NCBI GenBank assembly: GCA_022826485.1
Contig: JAJDUU010000016.1
Span: forward strand, 62,001-126,000
DNA: 64,000 nt
Direction: 5' to 3'
From: Chloroflexota bacterium
Lineage (GTDB): Bacteria > Chloroflexota > UBA11872
Shown here: piece after piece, positions 48,505-56,796 of the stretch
Layout: the number at the start of each line of letters is the position of its first letter
Position numbering within the stretch: position 1 is the stretch's first letter
The notes under the pieces: generated by a model
What the model saw: the letters and a program-made list of their open reading frames with translations, nothing else
The model's database searches: none
Told to the model about the DNA's origin: nothing
Position numbers and translations under genes: made by a program

Positions 48505-49899
48505 GTGAGGCGACGGCTGCAACGCGCGGCGGCCACCGCCGCCGGACGCGCCGCCGCGGCGGTGTCGCGCTGGACGCGCCGCGGCGGGGGCACCGCCATC
48601 AGCGGACTCGCGGCCCAGGCCATCGCGCCGCAGTACGTGCCCGACGCCCTCAATCGCCTGTCGAGCCTGGTGCTCGTCAGCGGCACCAACGGCAAGACCA
48701 CGACCACCGCGCTGATTGTGGCGGCGCTGCGTGCCGCGGGCCACGAGGTCTGGACCAATCCCACGGGGTCGAACCTCGAGCGCGGCATCGCGGCGGCCCT
48801 GGTGCGACGCGCCGCGTGGCACGGCGGACAGCGCCGCGAACGGTCGGCGGTCGGCGTGTTCGAAATGGACGAATGGGCGCTGGCGTCGCTGCTGCCGCGT
48901 GTGACGCCGACCCTCGTGGTGCTGTTGAATCTGTTTCGCGATCAGCTCGATCGCTACGGTGAAATCGACACGACGGCTCGGGCCTGGCGCAAGGTCATGG
49001 CCGGGCTGCCAGACTCCGCGACCGTCCTCGCCAACGCCGACGATCCGCTGGTGACGTCCGTGGCGCAGGTACATTCCGGCCGCGTCGATTGGTTCGGCAG
49101 CGACGGTCTTGGCGAGGCGGCGGTGCTCGATCCCTGGGCTGACGTGCGCGGCTGTCCCGGTTGCGGCGAACCGTTGATCTACGACGCCGTCACCTTCGCG
49201 CACCTCGGGCGCTGGCGCTGTCCGACGGGAGATCTGGTGCGTTCCCAACCCGACGTGGCCATCACGGCGGCGCAACCCCGCGGGATCGACGGATTGGAGC
49301 TTACGTTGGCGACCGATGGTCGACATTCCCGGGTGGAGGCGCCGCTGCCGGGGGTCTACAGCGCCTACAACGTCGCCGCCGCCGTTGCCGCGGCGCGGGT
49401 CCTGGGCATCGGCTCGGACGCGGCGCTGGACGCGGTCGTGGCAACCGGCCCGGCGTTCGGCCGGGCCGAGGTGATCAGCAGCCCGCAGGCTGAGGTGGTG
49501 ATTCTCCTGACCAAAAATCCCACCAGCGCGAATCAGGTCCTGGACCTGCTGGCCGGCGAGCCGGAGCCGCTCGATACGCTGGTGCTGCTGAACGACGGCG
49601 TCGCCGACGGCGAGGACGTCTCGTGGATCTGGGACGTGGAGTTTGAGCGGCTGCGACCGCGGCGGCTCACGCTGGGCGGTCGACGGGCCCTTGATCTCGA
49701 GGTGCGGGTGAAGTACGCGGGCGTCCGACCCTCGGAAGGGGACGTGGACGTCGCGCCGGGCATCGCCGATCCCCTCGATCGGGCGTTGAGCCGCGCCGAC
49801 GGCCGGCTGGCGGTCATCGCCACCTACACCGCGATGCTGGCCGTGCGCGACGTGTGCGTCGCGCGGGGCTGGACGACGCCCTACTGGAGCAACGCGTGA
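48505..49899 (+). CDS. murT: Lipid II isoglutaminyl synthase subunit MurT (Mur-ligase-like)
   Basis: A 464-residue Mur-ligase. The P-loop is GTNGKTTTT (about 60-68). A zinc-ribbon insert follows (Cys217-x2-Cys220 in CPGCGEP; Cys239 in RWRCPTGD) and the DUF1727 C-terminal domain has DVSWIWD with Asp371, equivalent to the conserved DISWIWD active-site aspartate. MurT and GatD together amidate the D-glutamate of peptidoglycan precursors, using glutamine and ATP. The fourth zinc-ribbon cysteine is replaced by Gly242 (TGT-CCG-ACG-GGA at 49229-49240). Its stop overlaps the gatD start by 4 bases. Confidence 0.92.
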   Translation: MRRRLQRAAATAAGRAAAAVSRWTRRGGGTAISGLAAQAIAPQYVPDALNRLSSLVLVSGTNGKTTTTALIVAALRAAGHEVWTNPTGSNLERGIAAALVRRAAWHGGQRRERSAVGVFEMDEWALASLLPRVTPTLVVLLNLFRDQLDRYGEIDTTARAWRKVMAGLPDSATVLANADDPLVTSVAQVHSGRVDWFGSDGLGEAAVLDPWADVRGCPGCGEPLIYDAVTFAHLGRWRCPTGDLVRSQPDVAITAAQPRGIDGLELTLATDGRHSRVEAPLPGVYSAYNVAAAVAAARVLGIGSDAALDAVVATGPAFGRAEVISSPQAEVVILLTKNPTSANQVLDLLAGEPEPLDTLVLLNDGVADGEDVSWIWDVEFERLRPRRLTLGGRRALDLEVRVKYAGVRPSEGDVDVAPGIADPLDRALSRADGRLAVIATYTAMLAVRDVCVARGWTTPYWSNA

Positions 49900-50636
49900 C
49901 CACCGGCGGGCCGTTGCTGCGTCTGGCCTACCTCTACCCGGACCTGATGAACCTCTACGCCGACCGAGGCAACGTGACCTGCCTGGAGCGGCGCTGCGCC
50001 TGGCGCGGGATCGAGCTGCGGGTTAGCACCGTGGCGTGGGGCGATTCGATCGATGAGCCGCACGACATCTACGTCATCGGCGGCGGGCAGGACCGCCAGC
50101 AGCGAGCCGCCAGCGACGGCCTCACTCGGCGGCATGCCGACCGCATCGGTCGCGATGTGGCCGACGGCGCCGCCATGCTAGCCGTGTGCGGCGGCTATCA
50201 GCTCATGGGGCGGTCCTACCGGGATGCGGACGGCACGGTGATGCACGGGCTCGGCATCTTCGACATGGAGACCGTGCACCCAGGGGCCGAGGTGGCGCGC
50301 TGCATCGGCAACATCGCCTGCCGCTGGCGGGACGCGCATCTGATCGGCTTCGAGAATCACGGCGGCCGCACGTACCTGGGCGCCGGCGCGCGTCCGCTGG
50401 CCGAGGTCGTGAAGGGGTTCGGCAACAACGGCACAGACGGCGGCGAAGGCGCGGTGGCGGGAACGGCCATTGGCACGTATATGCATGGATCGCTGCTACC
50501 CAAGAACCCGCACCTGGCCGACCACCTGCTGGCCACGGCGCTGCGGCGCGTGGCCCCGGAGTACTCGCTGTCGCCGCTCGACGACGATGTGGAGTGGCGG
50601 GCCCATCGCGCTGCGTTGGGGATCGTCGGGGTGTAG
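49896..50636 (+). CDS. gatD: Lipid II isoglutaminyl synthase glutamine amidotransferase subunit GatD
   Basis: A 246-residue class I glutamine amidotransferase starting at GTG 49896. The nucleophile is Cys98 (LAVCGGYQLMG), the His is His197 (TYMHGSLLPKNP), and the front FENHGGRTYLG segment matches the CobB/CobQ-like GatD family. It makes ammonia for MurT to amidate the D-iGlu position of lipid II. The 4-base overlap with murT supports equimolar synthesis. The partner being present makes the assignment secure. Confidence 0.93.
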   Translation: MTTGGPLLRLAYLYPDLMNLYADRGNVTCLERRCAWRGIELRVSTVAWGDSIDEPHDIYVIGGGQDRQQRAASDGLTRRHADRIGRDVADGAAMLAVCGGYQLMGRSYRDADGTVMHGLGIFDMETVHPGAEVARCIGNIACRWRDAHLIGFENHGGRTYLGAGARPLAEVVKGFGNNGTDGGEGAVAGTAIGTYMHGSLLPKNPHLADHLLATALRRVAPEYSLSPLDDDVEWRAHRAALGIVGV

Positions 50637-50667
50637 TAAGGGCGACGCATGCGTCGCCCCTACGTCT

Positions 50668-51618
50668 TCATGCGGACGACTTCTCGGTGTGCGACCTCGC
50701 TTCAACCTCGCCGATTGCGGACTGAATCGTTCGCGCCACGATTTCAGGTTCGTCGAGCTGGACGGAATGGCCCGCGCCGGCGATCACTCGTAGGCGCCCG
50801 TTGGGCACGCGGTCCGCTACCTCGCGGCTCAGCTCGACGGACAGCGTGTGATCGCCGGCGCCCCAAAGGACCACCACGGGCGCGCGCACACCCGCGAGAT
50901 GTCCGCGCAGGTCGTCGACCGGCGGCTGGATGTAGCCGTCGTGGATCCCTTGCAGAAAGCCGGGCGTCTGGGTCTGGCGGAAGAGGTCGTCGATGCGGCC
51001 GCGCGGCAAGCGATGGGCGCGGGTCATCTGCTGCCGCTGTCGCCATGCGAGCCACCGCCGGCTGAACATGCTGCGCTCGAAGAGCCACACCACCAGGGGC
51101 CAGGTCCACGCGTCGCGCGCGGGGTATGGGTCCGGCTCGCGAGCGAACGGCGCGACCAGGACCAGATTCTTGACGCGTGCCGGATAGCGGTTGGCGAAGG
51201 CCAGGGCCGTCTGCCCGCCCATGGAGGCGCCGACCAGCGTCACGGCGTCGAGTCCCGCGGTGTCGAGCAGGGCGCGCAGCCACTCCGCGCGCCCCCAGAC
51301 GCCGGCGGGTACGGACGCGCCCTTGGCCGAGCGACCGAACCCCGGCAGGTCCACGGCCACGCAGCGGAAGCCCGGCCCGAGTCGGTCGATCACCGGATCC
51401 CATACGCCGGCCGTGCTGAGAAACCCATGCAAGAACACAATCGGCGGGCCGTCGCCCGCGATTCGCGCGTGAAACGACGCGCCATCGACCTCGATGAATC
51501 CGGCCCCGTCGGCCGCGGGACCGGCCGGCGTGGGTTCGTTGGGCGGACGCAGGCGTCGCCAGGCGGCGATCAACGCGGCGGCTGCCGCCAGCATCGCAGC
51601 AAGCACCACCTGGCGCAT
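50668..51618 (-). CDS. Alpha/beta hydrolase with N-terminal membrane segment
   Basis: A 316-residue hydrolase whose N-terminus (VVLAAMLAAAAALIAAW, about 4-20) is a membrane anchor or uncleaved signal. The nucleophile elbow GASMGG has Ser132; the acid is in LWGAGDHT and the His in GAGHSVQL. HGFLSTAG is the oxyanion segment. Start chosen at ATG 51618 over the ATG 13 codons upstream, for the signal-like N-terminus. It is convergent with gatD and may act at the membrane on a lipid or ester. Substrate unknown. Confidence 0.87.
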   Translation of the reverse strand: MRQVVLAAMLAAAAALIAAWRRLRPPNEPTPAGPAADGAGFIEVDGASFHARIAGDGPPIVFLHGFLSTAGVWDPVIDRLGPGFRCVAVDLPGFGRSAKGASVPAGVWGRAEWLRALLDTAGLDAVTLVGASMGGQTALAFANRYPARVKNLVLVAPFAREPDPYPARDAWTWPLVVWLFERSMFSRRWLAWRQRQQMTRAHRLPRGRIDDLFRQTQTPGFLQGIHDGYIQPPVDDLRGHLAGVRAPVVVLWGAGDHTLSVELSREVADRVPNGRLRVIAGAGHSVQLDEPEIVARTIQSAIGEVEARSHTEKSSA

Positions 51619-51726
51619 GAGATGTCCGCGGGCAACCTCGCCCCGGCACGCTAGCACCTCCCGGCGGCCGCGGGGCGTGCCGCCTGCCCCGGGCCAACGC
51701 CTACACTTGCGCCGCGATGATCGGCC

Positions 51727-52284
51727 GTGACCGCCGCGGACGCACGGCCCCGAGGGTCATGCGTGAACCCGCCCCCAGGTGATGATCCGGCTGCCGTGCG
51801 TGACGCACCCGAGGAGCGTCGCTCGCGCCGGTGGTGGTTGCGGCGGAGCCTTGTGCCGCCGCTGGTCGCGGCGTTGGGCGCCATCGGCATCGGCGCCGCC
51901 TGGCGTCTGGCGTGGACGCCGGCCGCGAGGCGCTTCGGCGGCACCATTCGCGCCGGCCGACCCGACGACTACCAGGTCGGCGAGGCGCGCCATTGGCCCG
52001 AGGGCCAGTTCCACCTGGTGCGGGTGCCCGATGGCTTCCTGGCGCTCTACGAGCGCTGTCCGCACCTGGGCTGTCCGATTCCGCCGCCGCGCGACGGCGT
52101 GTTCGAGTGTCGCTGCCACTTTTCGCGCTTCGCCCTCACCGGTGAGCGCCTGACGGGACCCGCCGAGCGCCCGATGGACCTCTTTCCGGTGGGCCGCAGC
52201 GGCGAGGCGTTGGTGGTGCGCACCGGCCTGGCGGCCATCCGGCAACGGGAGGCCTACGACCCCAGCCAGGCGCTCGAACCCTAG
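51727..52284 (+). CDS. Rieske [2Fe-2S] protein with N-terminal membrane segment
   Basis: A 185-residue protein starting at GTG 51727. It has an N-terminal Arg-rich stretch and one hydrophobic segment (LVPPLVAALGAIGIGAAWR, about 42-60). The cluster ligands are C111-x-H113 (CPHLGC) and C128-x2-H131 (CRCHFS), with Cys116 and Cys130 placed to form the stabilising disulfide. Such proteins belong to cytochrome bc-type complexes or to oxygenases. No cytochrome b lies beside it, so it may join a complex encoded elsewhere. Confidence 0.87.
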   Translation: MTAADARPRGSCVNPPPGDDPAAVRDAPEERRSRRWWLRRSLVPPLVAALGAIGIGAAWRLAWTPAARRFGGTIRAGRPDDYQVGEARHWPEGQFHLVRVPDGFLALYERCPHLGCPIPPPRDGVFECRCHFSRFALTGERLTGPAERPMDLFPVGRSGEALVVRTGLAAIRQREAYDPSQALEP

Positions 52285-52343
52285 CGCCGTGGCATGATGC
52301 GGCGCGTGACGACCGGACCATCGTGCGAGGAGCGCCGGCGCTC

Positions 52344-52826
52344 ATGAGACATCCCACCTACGACCCGGCCTGCGACGTGTGCCATGCCAACGCCGGCGAG
52401 GCGCCGAGCCCGGGCGGCGTCATCTTTGCCAACGATTTGTGGTTCGTGCGCCACACGCCCCCGCCGGCGCCGCTGGCCGGCTGGATGATGCTGCATCCCC
52501 AGCGGCACGTGCAGGGACCGGCGCACTTCACCGACGAGGAGACCGAAAACTTCGGCCCGGTGCTGCGGCATCTCACGCGCACGCTCGAGCAGGTGACGGG
52601 TGCGCTGCGGATCTACGTCGTCGCGTTCGGCGAAAGCGTGCCCCACATGCACGCCCACCTGGCGCCCCGCTATGCCCAGATGCCGAACGACGCGGTGGCG
52701 TGGAGCCTCAGCGACACGTTTCGCCAGGTCGCCGGCGGCGAGTTGCCGGGCGCCGATCAGGCCGACGTGGACCGGATCATCACGGACTACCGCGCCGCGC
52801 TCGAGGCCAATCCGCCGCCGCGGTAG
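52344..52826 (+). CDS. HIT-domain protein (Zn-containing), first of two
   Basis: A 160-residue HIT-family hydrolase. The catalytic His triad is H101-x-H103-x-H105 (VPHMHAHLAPR). An N-terminal CDVC (about 10-13) recalls the zinc-binding type. HIT proteins hydrolyse adenosine phosphoramidates or dinucleotides. ATG 52344 is chosen with GAGGAG about 12 bases upstream. It is followed by an R2/R1 repeat stretch. Confidence 0.87.
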   Translation: MRHPTYDPACDVCHANAGEAPSPGGVIFANDLWFVRHTPPPAPLAGWMMLHPQRHVQGPAHFTDEETENFGPVLRHLTRTLEQVTGALRIYVVAFGESVPHMHAHLAPRYAQMPNDAVAWSLSDTFRQVAGGELPGADQADVDRIITDYRAALEANPPPR

Positions 52827-52902
52827 GCGTCGATTCGGCTGGCGCTGCCGCCCGTTCGCCCCCGTATCGGGTAGGGGGCAAGCGCTGAGCCAGTCGAAGG
52901 GC

Positions 52903-52929
52903 GTGGTTCGACAGGCTCACCACGAACGG
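52903..52929. repeat. Dispersed palindromic repeat, family R2 (inverted copy)
   Basis: GTGGTTCGACAGGCTCACCA, then CGAACGG, is the complement of the core at 4686-4722. It sits between the first HIT gene and the convergent DUF402 gene. Confidence 0.7.
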
Positions 52930-53010
52930 AGCTAGTAAGCCGCTGATTGCAAGAGAGCGGTGCCACGACCCGCGTCGAGCGAACACATAGGCGCCGCAGC
53001 CTCCAATCCC

Positions 53011-53037
53011 GTCATTCCGGCGAAGGCCGGAATCCAG
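53011..53037. repeat. Dispersed palindromic repeat, family R1
   Basis: GTCATTCCGGCGAAGGCCGG, then AATCCAG, is a close copy of 16867-16891 in the same orientation. The gap 52827-53094 holds only this and the R2 copy. Confidence 0.75.
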
Positions 53038-53094
53038 GACGGTTGGCAAGTGGCAGTCTGAGCCGCGCTGACCGCAGCGACGGATCGGCACGTC

Positions 53095-54204
53095 CTAGAA
53101 CCAGGACGCGGCCACGAACCGCGTGGCGGTGACGACGCCTCGCGGGGCGATGCCCGACCGCCGAAGGACCTCGTCCAGGCGCATGGTCGGCGTCTGGTCG
53201 GACCCATCCAGCGCCGCGTGGAACTCGGCCAGCGGGTCCGCCTCGTGTTCGAGCGCCAACGCGAGGGTGACCGGCGTCCGTCCGCCGTAGATTCCCAGCG
53301 CGGCGCGGGCGTGCGGCGCCAGGCAGTCCAGCTCGCCGGTCGCTCCGGCGATGAGCACTCCGTCCCGCGGCGGCGCGCTCTCCGGTAACACCATCAGCGG
53401 GTTCGCGGACGCCGCGTGCACCGAGACCGGGTTCAGGCGATCCAGCATGCGCTCGACCGACGCACGCCCCGCGCCGGCGACGTGGCCGATCACCGCCAGG
53501 CCGTCGCCTGCGCCCGGGATCAGCCAGAAGCGCGATTCCTCCGAGCCATAACGCGCTGCTGAAGCGGACCGGTGAAACGGCGGGCGCGCGGCCTTCACGT
53601 CGTCCACGATCGCATCGACCTCCCGTCGTATGCGCTCGACGTCCGCCGCCGGCAACGCCGAGCGAGCGGTCACCAGCTCCGGAATGTCGGCGATGTGATA
53701 GCCGCCGTCGGGGTAGGCCTCGACGTCCAAGATCAGGTCGCGCCAGGTGACGACGTCGCCGCTCACCTCCACCGGCCGGATGACGTTGACGTACCAGTGC
53801 AGGCCCGGCGTCGGAAGCTCCATCACCTGCCGCCACGCGCCGTGCCGGTAGCGGTCCAGGCTGTCATCTTGACCCGTCCATGAGGACCCGTCCGCCATCC
53901 GAAATTCAGTGCCAGCGGCAATCGAGAGCGTAAATCCGTTGGTCGTCACCCCATGCACGGGCGCCCGGCACTCCCACTTGGGCGTGTCGGCGTTCCACGG
54001 CAGCTTGCGGACGGTGACGAGCCGGCCCGGCCGAAGCGCGGTCCGGGATTCCGATTCCGGGATGGCGAACTCCTGCTGCGACCGGTCAGCGGCATGTTCG
54101 AGGGGCAGTCTAGGCGTCTCCCTCGCGGCGGCCCATCCGCGCGCGGTCGGAACGACCGGCTCGGTCGAAGCGTCGAGCGGCACTTGCGTAAATGTCCCCG
54201 CGCT
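53095..54204 (-). CDS. DUF402-domain protein
   Basis: A protein of 369 residues if it starts at ATG 54204, or somewhat shorter. The DUF402 core, a nucleotide-phosphatase-like beta domain, runs about 50-160 (GRLVTVRKLPWNADTP, then MELPTPGLHWYVNVIRPVEV, then LILDVEAYPDGGYHI). A C-terminal domain of about 200 residues follows (PFHRSASAARYGSEESRF, then GLAVIGHVAGAGRASVERML), which I do not recognise. The start is uncertain: ATG 54204 overlaps the RelE-type gene by 95 bases, but no better codon lies closer to the domain. It could be an RNA-binding or phosphate-hydrolysing protein. It lies directly after a toxin-antitoxin pair. Confidence 0.7.
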   Translation of the reverse strand, partial: SAGTFTQVPLDASTEPVVPTARGWAAARETPRLPLEHAADRSQQEFAIPESESRTALRPGRLVTVRKLPWNADTPKWECRAPVHGVTTNGFTLSIAAGTEFRMADGSSWTGQDDSLDRYRHGAWRQVMELPTPGLHWYVNVIRPVEVSGDVVTWRDLILDVEAYPDGGYHIADIPELVTARSALPAADVERIRREVDAIVDDVKAARPPFHRSASAARYGSEESRFWLIPGAGDGLAVIGHVAGAGRASVERMLDRLNPVSVHAASANPLMVLPESAPPRDGVLIAGATGELDCLAPHARAALGIYGGRTPVTLALALEHEADPLAEFHAALDGSDQTPTMRLDEVLRRSGIAPRGVVTATRFVAASWF

Positions 54205-54466
54205 CATGGGCGCGACGGCGGCCGATGGCGATAACCGTGACGGCCCGGCGCTCGTCGTCCACCGCGAAGATGATCCGCAGTTGGCCGGCGCGGACGCTGC
54301 GCAGACCGGCCAGGGCGCCGCGCAGCGTCGGGTGCCGCTTGGGCTGAACCGACAGGGTTGCCATCTTGGCGCGGGCGCGAGCCCTGTCCGGAGCATCGAG
54401 CGCCGGGAGATCCCGGCGCTGCACGTTCTCCGTGACGTAGACCGTGTACCCGCCGCTCGAGCTCAC
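54110..54466 (-). CDS. RelE/YoeB-type toxin
   Basis: A 118-residue protein. The RelE core runs from the start to about 85: TVYVTENVQRRDLPALDA, then TLRGALAGLRSVRAGQLRIIF with the conserved Arg (LRSVRAGQLRII), then AVTVIAIGRRRAHE. It would be a ribosome-dependent mRNA interferase. Its start overlaps the antitoxin stop by 4 bases (ATGA). The C-terminal 25 residues are unusual for RelE, and may be read-through into the DUF402 gene's leader. Confidence 0.85.
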   Translation of the reverse strand: MSSSGGYTVYVTENVQRRDLPALDAPDRARARAKMATLSVQPKRHPTLRGALAGLRSVRAGQLRIIFAVDDERRAVTVIAIGRRRAHERGDIYASAARRFDRAGRSDRARMGRREGDA

Positions 54467-54789
54467 TCCTCGTCGCTGAGGTCATCGAGCGCCACGACGC
54501 GGCCGTCGCGCATCGCACCAAGGCCCTCTTGGACGGACTCGAGCAGCCGGGGGTCGCTCAGGATCTCGAGCGTTTCGATCTCGCTGGACAGATCGGCGAT
54601 CCGGTCGCGAAGCGTCTCGGTCTCGTGGGCCATGGCGGCAAGGTCCGCCCGCTTCACGATGACCAGGTCGGCCTGGTCGCCCTGCATGATCGTGACCGGG
54701 ATGCCATTGCGAACGCGGGTCAGCATCGCCGGAAGGTCCTTGCGGAGGTTGGTGACGCTGACAATGTCGTCGGAGAACGAGTGGTGCAC
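54463..54789 (-). CDS. Phd/YefM-type antitoxin
   Basis: A 108-residue antitoxin starting at GTG 54789. The Phd/YefM DNA-binding fold is clear: DDIVSVTNLRKDLPAMLTRV, then NGIPVTIMQGDQADLVIVKR. The C-terminal helical tail (ETLRDRIADLSSEIETLEIL) would cover the toxin. A TATAAC -10-like element lies about 25 bases before the start (plus-strand GTTATA at 54811-54816) and could serve the operon. Operon order antitoxin first, toxin second is standard. Confidence 0.87.
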   Translation of the reverse strand: MHHSFSDDIVSVTNLRKDLPAMLTRVRNGIPVTIMQGDQADLVIVKRADLAAMAHETETLRDRIADLSSEIETLEILSDPRLLESVQEGLGAMRDGRVVALDDLSDEE

Positions 54790-54956
54790 GGCGCTGCTCG
54801 TCTTCGCGTAGTTATACTGGAATACGCTAATTGTAGCATGCGTGATTCAGTATGTGATTACGTATCGCTCGTTGCACACAGGCCGTTCGGTGACCCATCA
54901 ATTGGCGATGTGTCGCTACAGCTCGATGCCGTGTGGCGTCATGGCGATACTGGAGC

Positions 54957-55442
54957 ATGAGCACTGACTTGACCTACGCGCCCGCAGACTACGACTGCCC
55001 GTTCTGCCGCATCGCGCGCGGGACGTTTGGCGGTGCGGTGCTCGGCGGCGCCGAGGCCGACGTGCTGCGCACGCCTGACGTGACGGCGTTTGTCGGCTCC
55101 CACTGGTGGCCGAGGAACGAGGGATCGGTGATCGTGATCCCCAACGTCCACTACGAGTCAATCTTCGACCTGCCGGCCGAGGCTGCCGCGCAGATCCACG
55201 CGGTGGCGCAGCGTGTCGCTGTGGCCATGACCAGCGTCTATCGCTGCGAGGGCGTCTCCACGCGTCAGCACAACGGCCCTGCGGGCGGCCAGGACGTCTG
55301 GCACTACCACCTCCACGTGTTGCCGCGTTGGCGCAACGACCGCCTGTACGAGCGCACGGCCGAACGCTTTCGCGCGCCGCCGGACGAACGGGCGCGGCGG
55401 GCAGCCATGCTGAGGGCAGAGCTTGCAGCCGACCTTGGCTGA
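54957..55442 (+). CDS. HIT-domain protein, second of two
   Basis: A 161-residue HIT-family protein. The triad is H116-x-H118-x-H120 (VWHYHLHVLPRW). A CPFC (about 14-17) near the N-terminus matches the zinc-bearing HIT subclass, as in the first copy. The two HIT genes are 2.1 kb apart and share only the family features. Start at ATG 54957 (MSTDLTYAP). Divergent from the antitoxin gene; its promoter probably lies in the shared 167-base gap. Confidence 0.88.
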   Translation: MSTDLTYAPADYDCPFCRIARGTFGGAVLGGAEADVLRTPDVTAFVGSHWWPRNEGSVIVIPNVHYESIFDLPAEAAAQIHAVAQRVAVAMTSVYRCEGVSTRQHNGPAGGQDVWHYHLHVLPRWRNDRLYERTAERFRAPPDERARRAAMLRAELAADLG

Positions 55443-55554
55443 GCGCGACGCCTTCGTGGGGCGTTTCCGGCTTCCGTCACCGGAGGCAACGCGAATCCCC
55501 GAACGGTGCCTGCTGTGCGCCACAATGGCGGGCAACGGCACCCGAGAGGCACCC

Positions 55555-55995
55555 ATGCAAGAGATCGCCCGCATCCACATCGACGCCTCGCCCGACGACG
55601 TGTTTGCGCTGCTGGCGGACACCGACCGCCGCGGTGAGTGGCAGGAGGGCGTCGAGACGTTCGACTACGCGTTCGATTTCGACCCGAACGACGCCGTGGG
55701 CGCCACCTTCACCCAGCGCATCCGCGAAGGCTGGCGGGTCACCGAGTACCAGGGCGAGATCACGACCTTCGATCCCGGTGCGTGCTGGGGCTCGCGCACG
55801 GTCGGCGGCTCCTACGCCATGGTGGTCGAGTACCGGCTCACGCCGGTCGACGGCGGCACCACGGTGATCACGGTGGTGGACGTTGGTTCGAACTCGTGGT
55901 TCGTGCGACTCATGGGATTGCTGTTCGGCTGGCTCACGCGCTCGCTGGGCCGCAAGCACCTGCGCGCGCTCAAGGAGCTGGTCGAAGCGTCCTGA
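55555..55995 (+). CDS. SRPBCC (START/Bet v 1-like) family protein
   Basis: A 146-residue helix-grip protein starting at ATG 55555 (GAGAGG about 7 bases before it). Pattern: QEIARIHIDASPDDVFALLA, DRRGEWQEGVETFDYAF, then a C-terminal LTRSLGRKHLRALKELVEA helix. The same superfamily as the 42444-42917 gene, but a separate subgroup. It probably binds a hydrophobic ligand or acts as a cyclase. Ligand unknown. Confidence 0.87.
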   Translation: MQEIARIHIDASPDDVFALLADTDRRGEWQEGVETFDYAFDFDPNDAVGATFTQRIREGWRVTEYQGEITTFDPGACWGSRTVGGSYAMVVEYRLTPVDGGTTVITVVDVGSNSWFVRLMGLLFGWLTRSLGRKHLRALKELVEAS

Positions 55996-56005
55996 TTCGC
56001 CCGCG

Positions 56006-56785
56006 ATGCCGCGCATTCGCCTGATTCATTGGAACGCCGCTGAGGCCGCCGAGCGAGCGGCGCGATTGGGGCAGGGCGCCTTGGAGGTCGAACACGCGCC
56101 ACTGGATCCGGCCGGGCTGCGGGCGCTGCGGGCCGATCCGCCGGCTGCCGTCGTCATCGATTTGAGCCGGCTGCCGTCGCACGGGCGGGATCTGGGCGCG
56201 GCGCTGCGGCAGGCCAAGACCACGCGGGGAATTCTGCTGGTGTTCGTGGGCGGTGAACCAGAAAAGGTCACCCGCGTGCGCGAGCTGTTGCCGGACGCCG
56301 TCTACACCGAGTGGGCGGGGATTCATGAAGCGTTGCGACGGGCGATGGCCCATCCGCCGACGGAGCCGGTGGCGCCGGAATCGACCCTGGCCGGCTACTC
56401 GGGCACGCCGCTGCCGCGCAAGCTCGGCATCAAGTCCGGCTACGCGGTGGCGCTGGTGGGCGCGCCGGAAGACTTCGAGCACACCCTGGGCGAGCTGCCG
56501 CCCGAGGTGACCTTGCGCCGCCGCGCGCAGGGTCGCTGCGACCTGATCGTGTGGTTCGTCGGCTCGCGCCGCGACCTGGAGCGGCGCGTCGCGCGCTATG
56601 GCGCCAAGGCGGGCGCGGGCGGGCTCTGGATCTGTTGGCCGAAGAAGGCCTCCGGCGTGGTGTCCGACCTTTCCGAGCGTGTGGTGCGGGAAACTGGGTT
56701 GGCGACGGGCCTGGTGGACTACAAGATCGCGTCCATCGACCGGACCTGGTCGGGCCTGCGGTTCACGCGCCGCAAGCCCCGCTGA
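56006..56785 (+). CDS. DUF3052-domain protein with receiver-like N-terminal domain
   Basis: A 259-residue protein. The last 140 residues are DUF3052 (GYSGTPLPRKLGIKSGYAVA, then LPPEVTLRRRAQGRCDLIVWF and LRFTRRKP). The first about 120 residues look like a receiver/pseudo-receiver: AAVVIDLSRLPSHGRDLGAA with Asp in the phospho-acceptor-like position, then TTRGILLVFVGGEPEKVTRV (strand 4 style) and AGIHEALRRAMAHPP. A true receiver would need the acidic pair and a lysine; not all are certain. The start ATG 56006 is used rather than upstream read-through. DUF3052 proteins are usually short, so this fused form is notable. Confidence 0.78.
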   Translation: MPRIRLIHWNAAEAAERAARLGQGALEVEHAPLDPAGLRALRADPPAAVVIDLSRLPSHGRDLGAALRQAKTTRGILLVFVGGEPEKVTRVRELLPDAVYTEWAGIHEALRRAMAHPPTEPVAPESTLAGYSGTPLPRKLGIKSGYAVALVGAPEDFEHTLGELPPEVTLRRRAQGRCDLIVWFVGSRRDLERRVARYGAKAGAGGLWICWPKKASGVVSDLSERVVRETGLATGLVDYKIASIDRTWSGLRFTRRKPR

Positions 56786-56796
56786 CGTTGCCGCGG

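Noticed and set aside
50640-50667. Terminator or gene between gatD and the hydrolase
   Set aside because: A short inverted GGGCGACGCATGCGTCGCCC hairpin is visible (50641-50660) but has no T-run, so it is only a possible terminator and is not listed as a feature.
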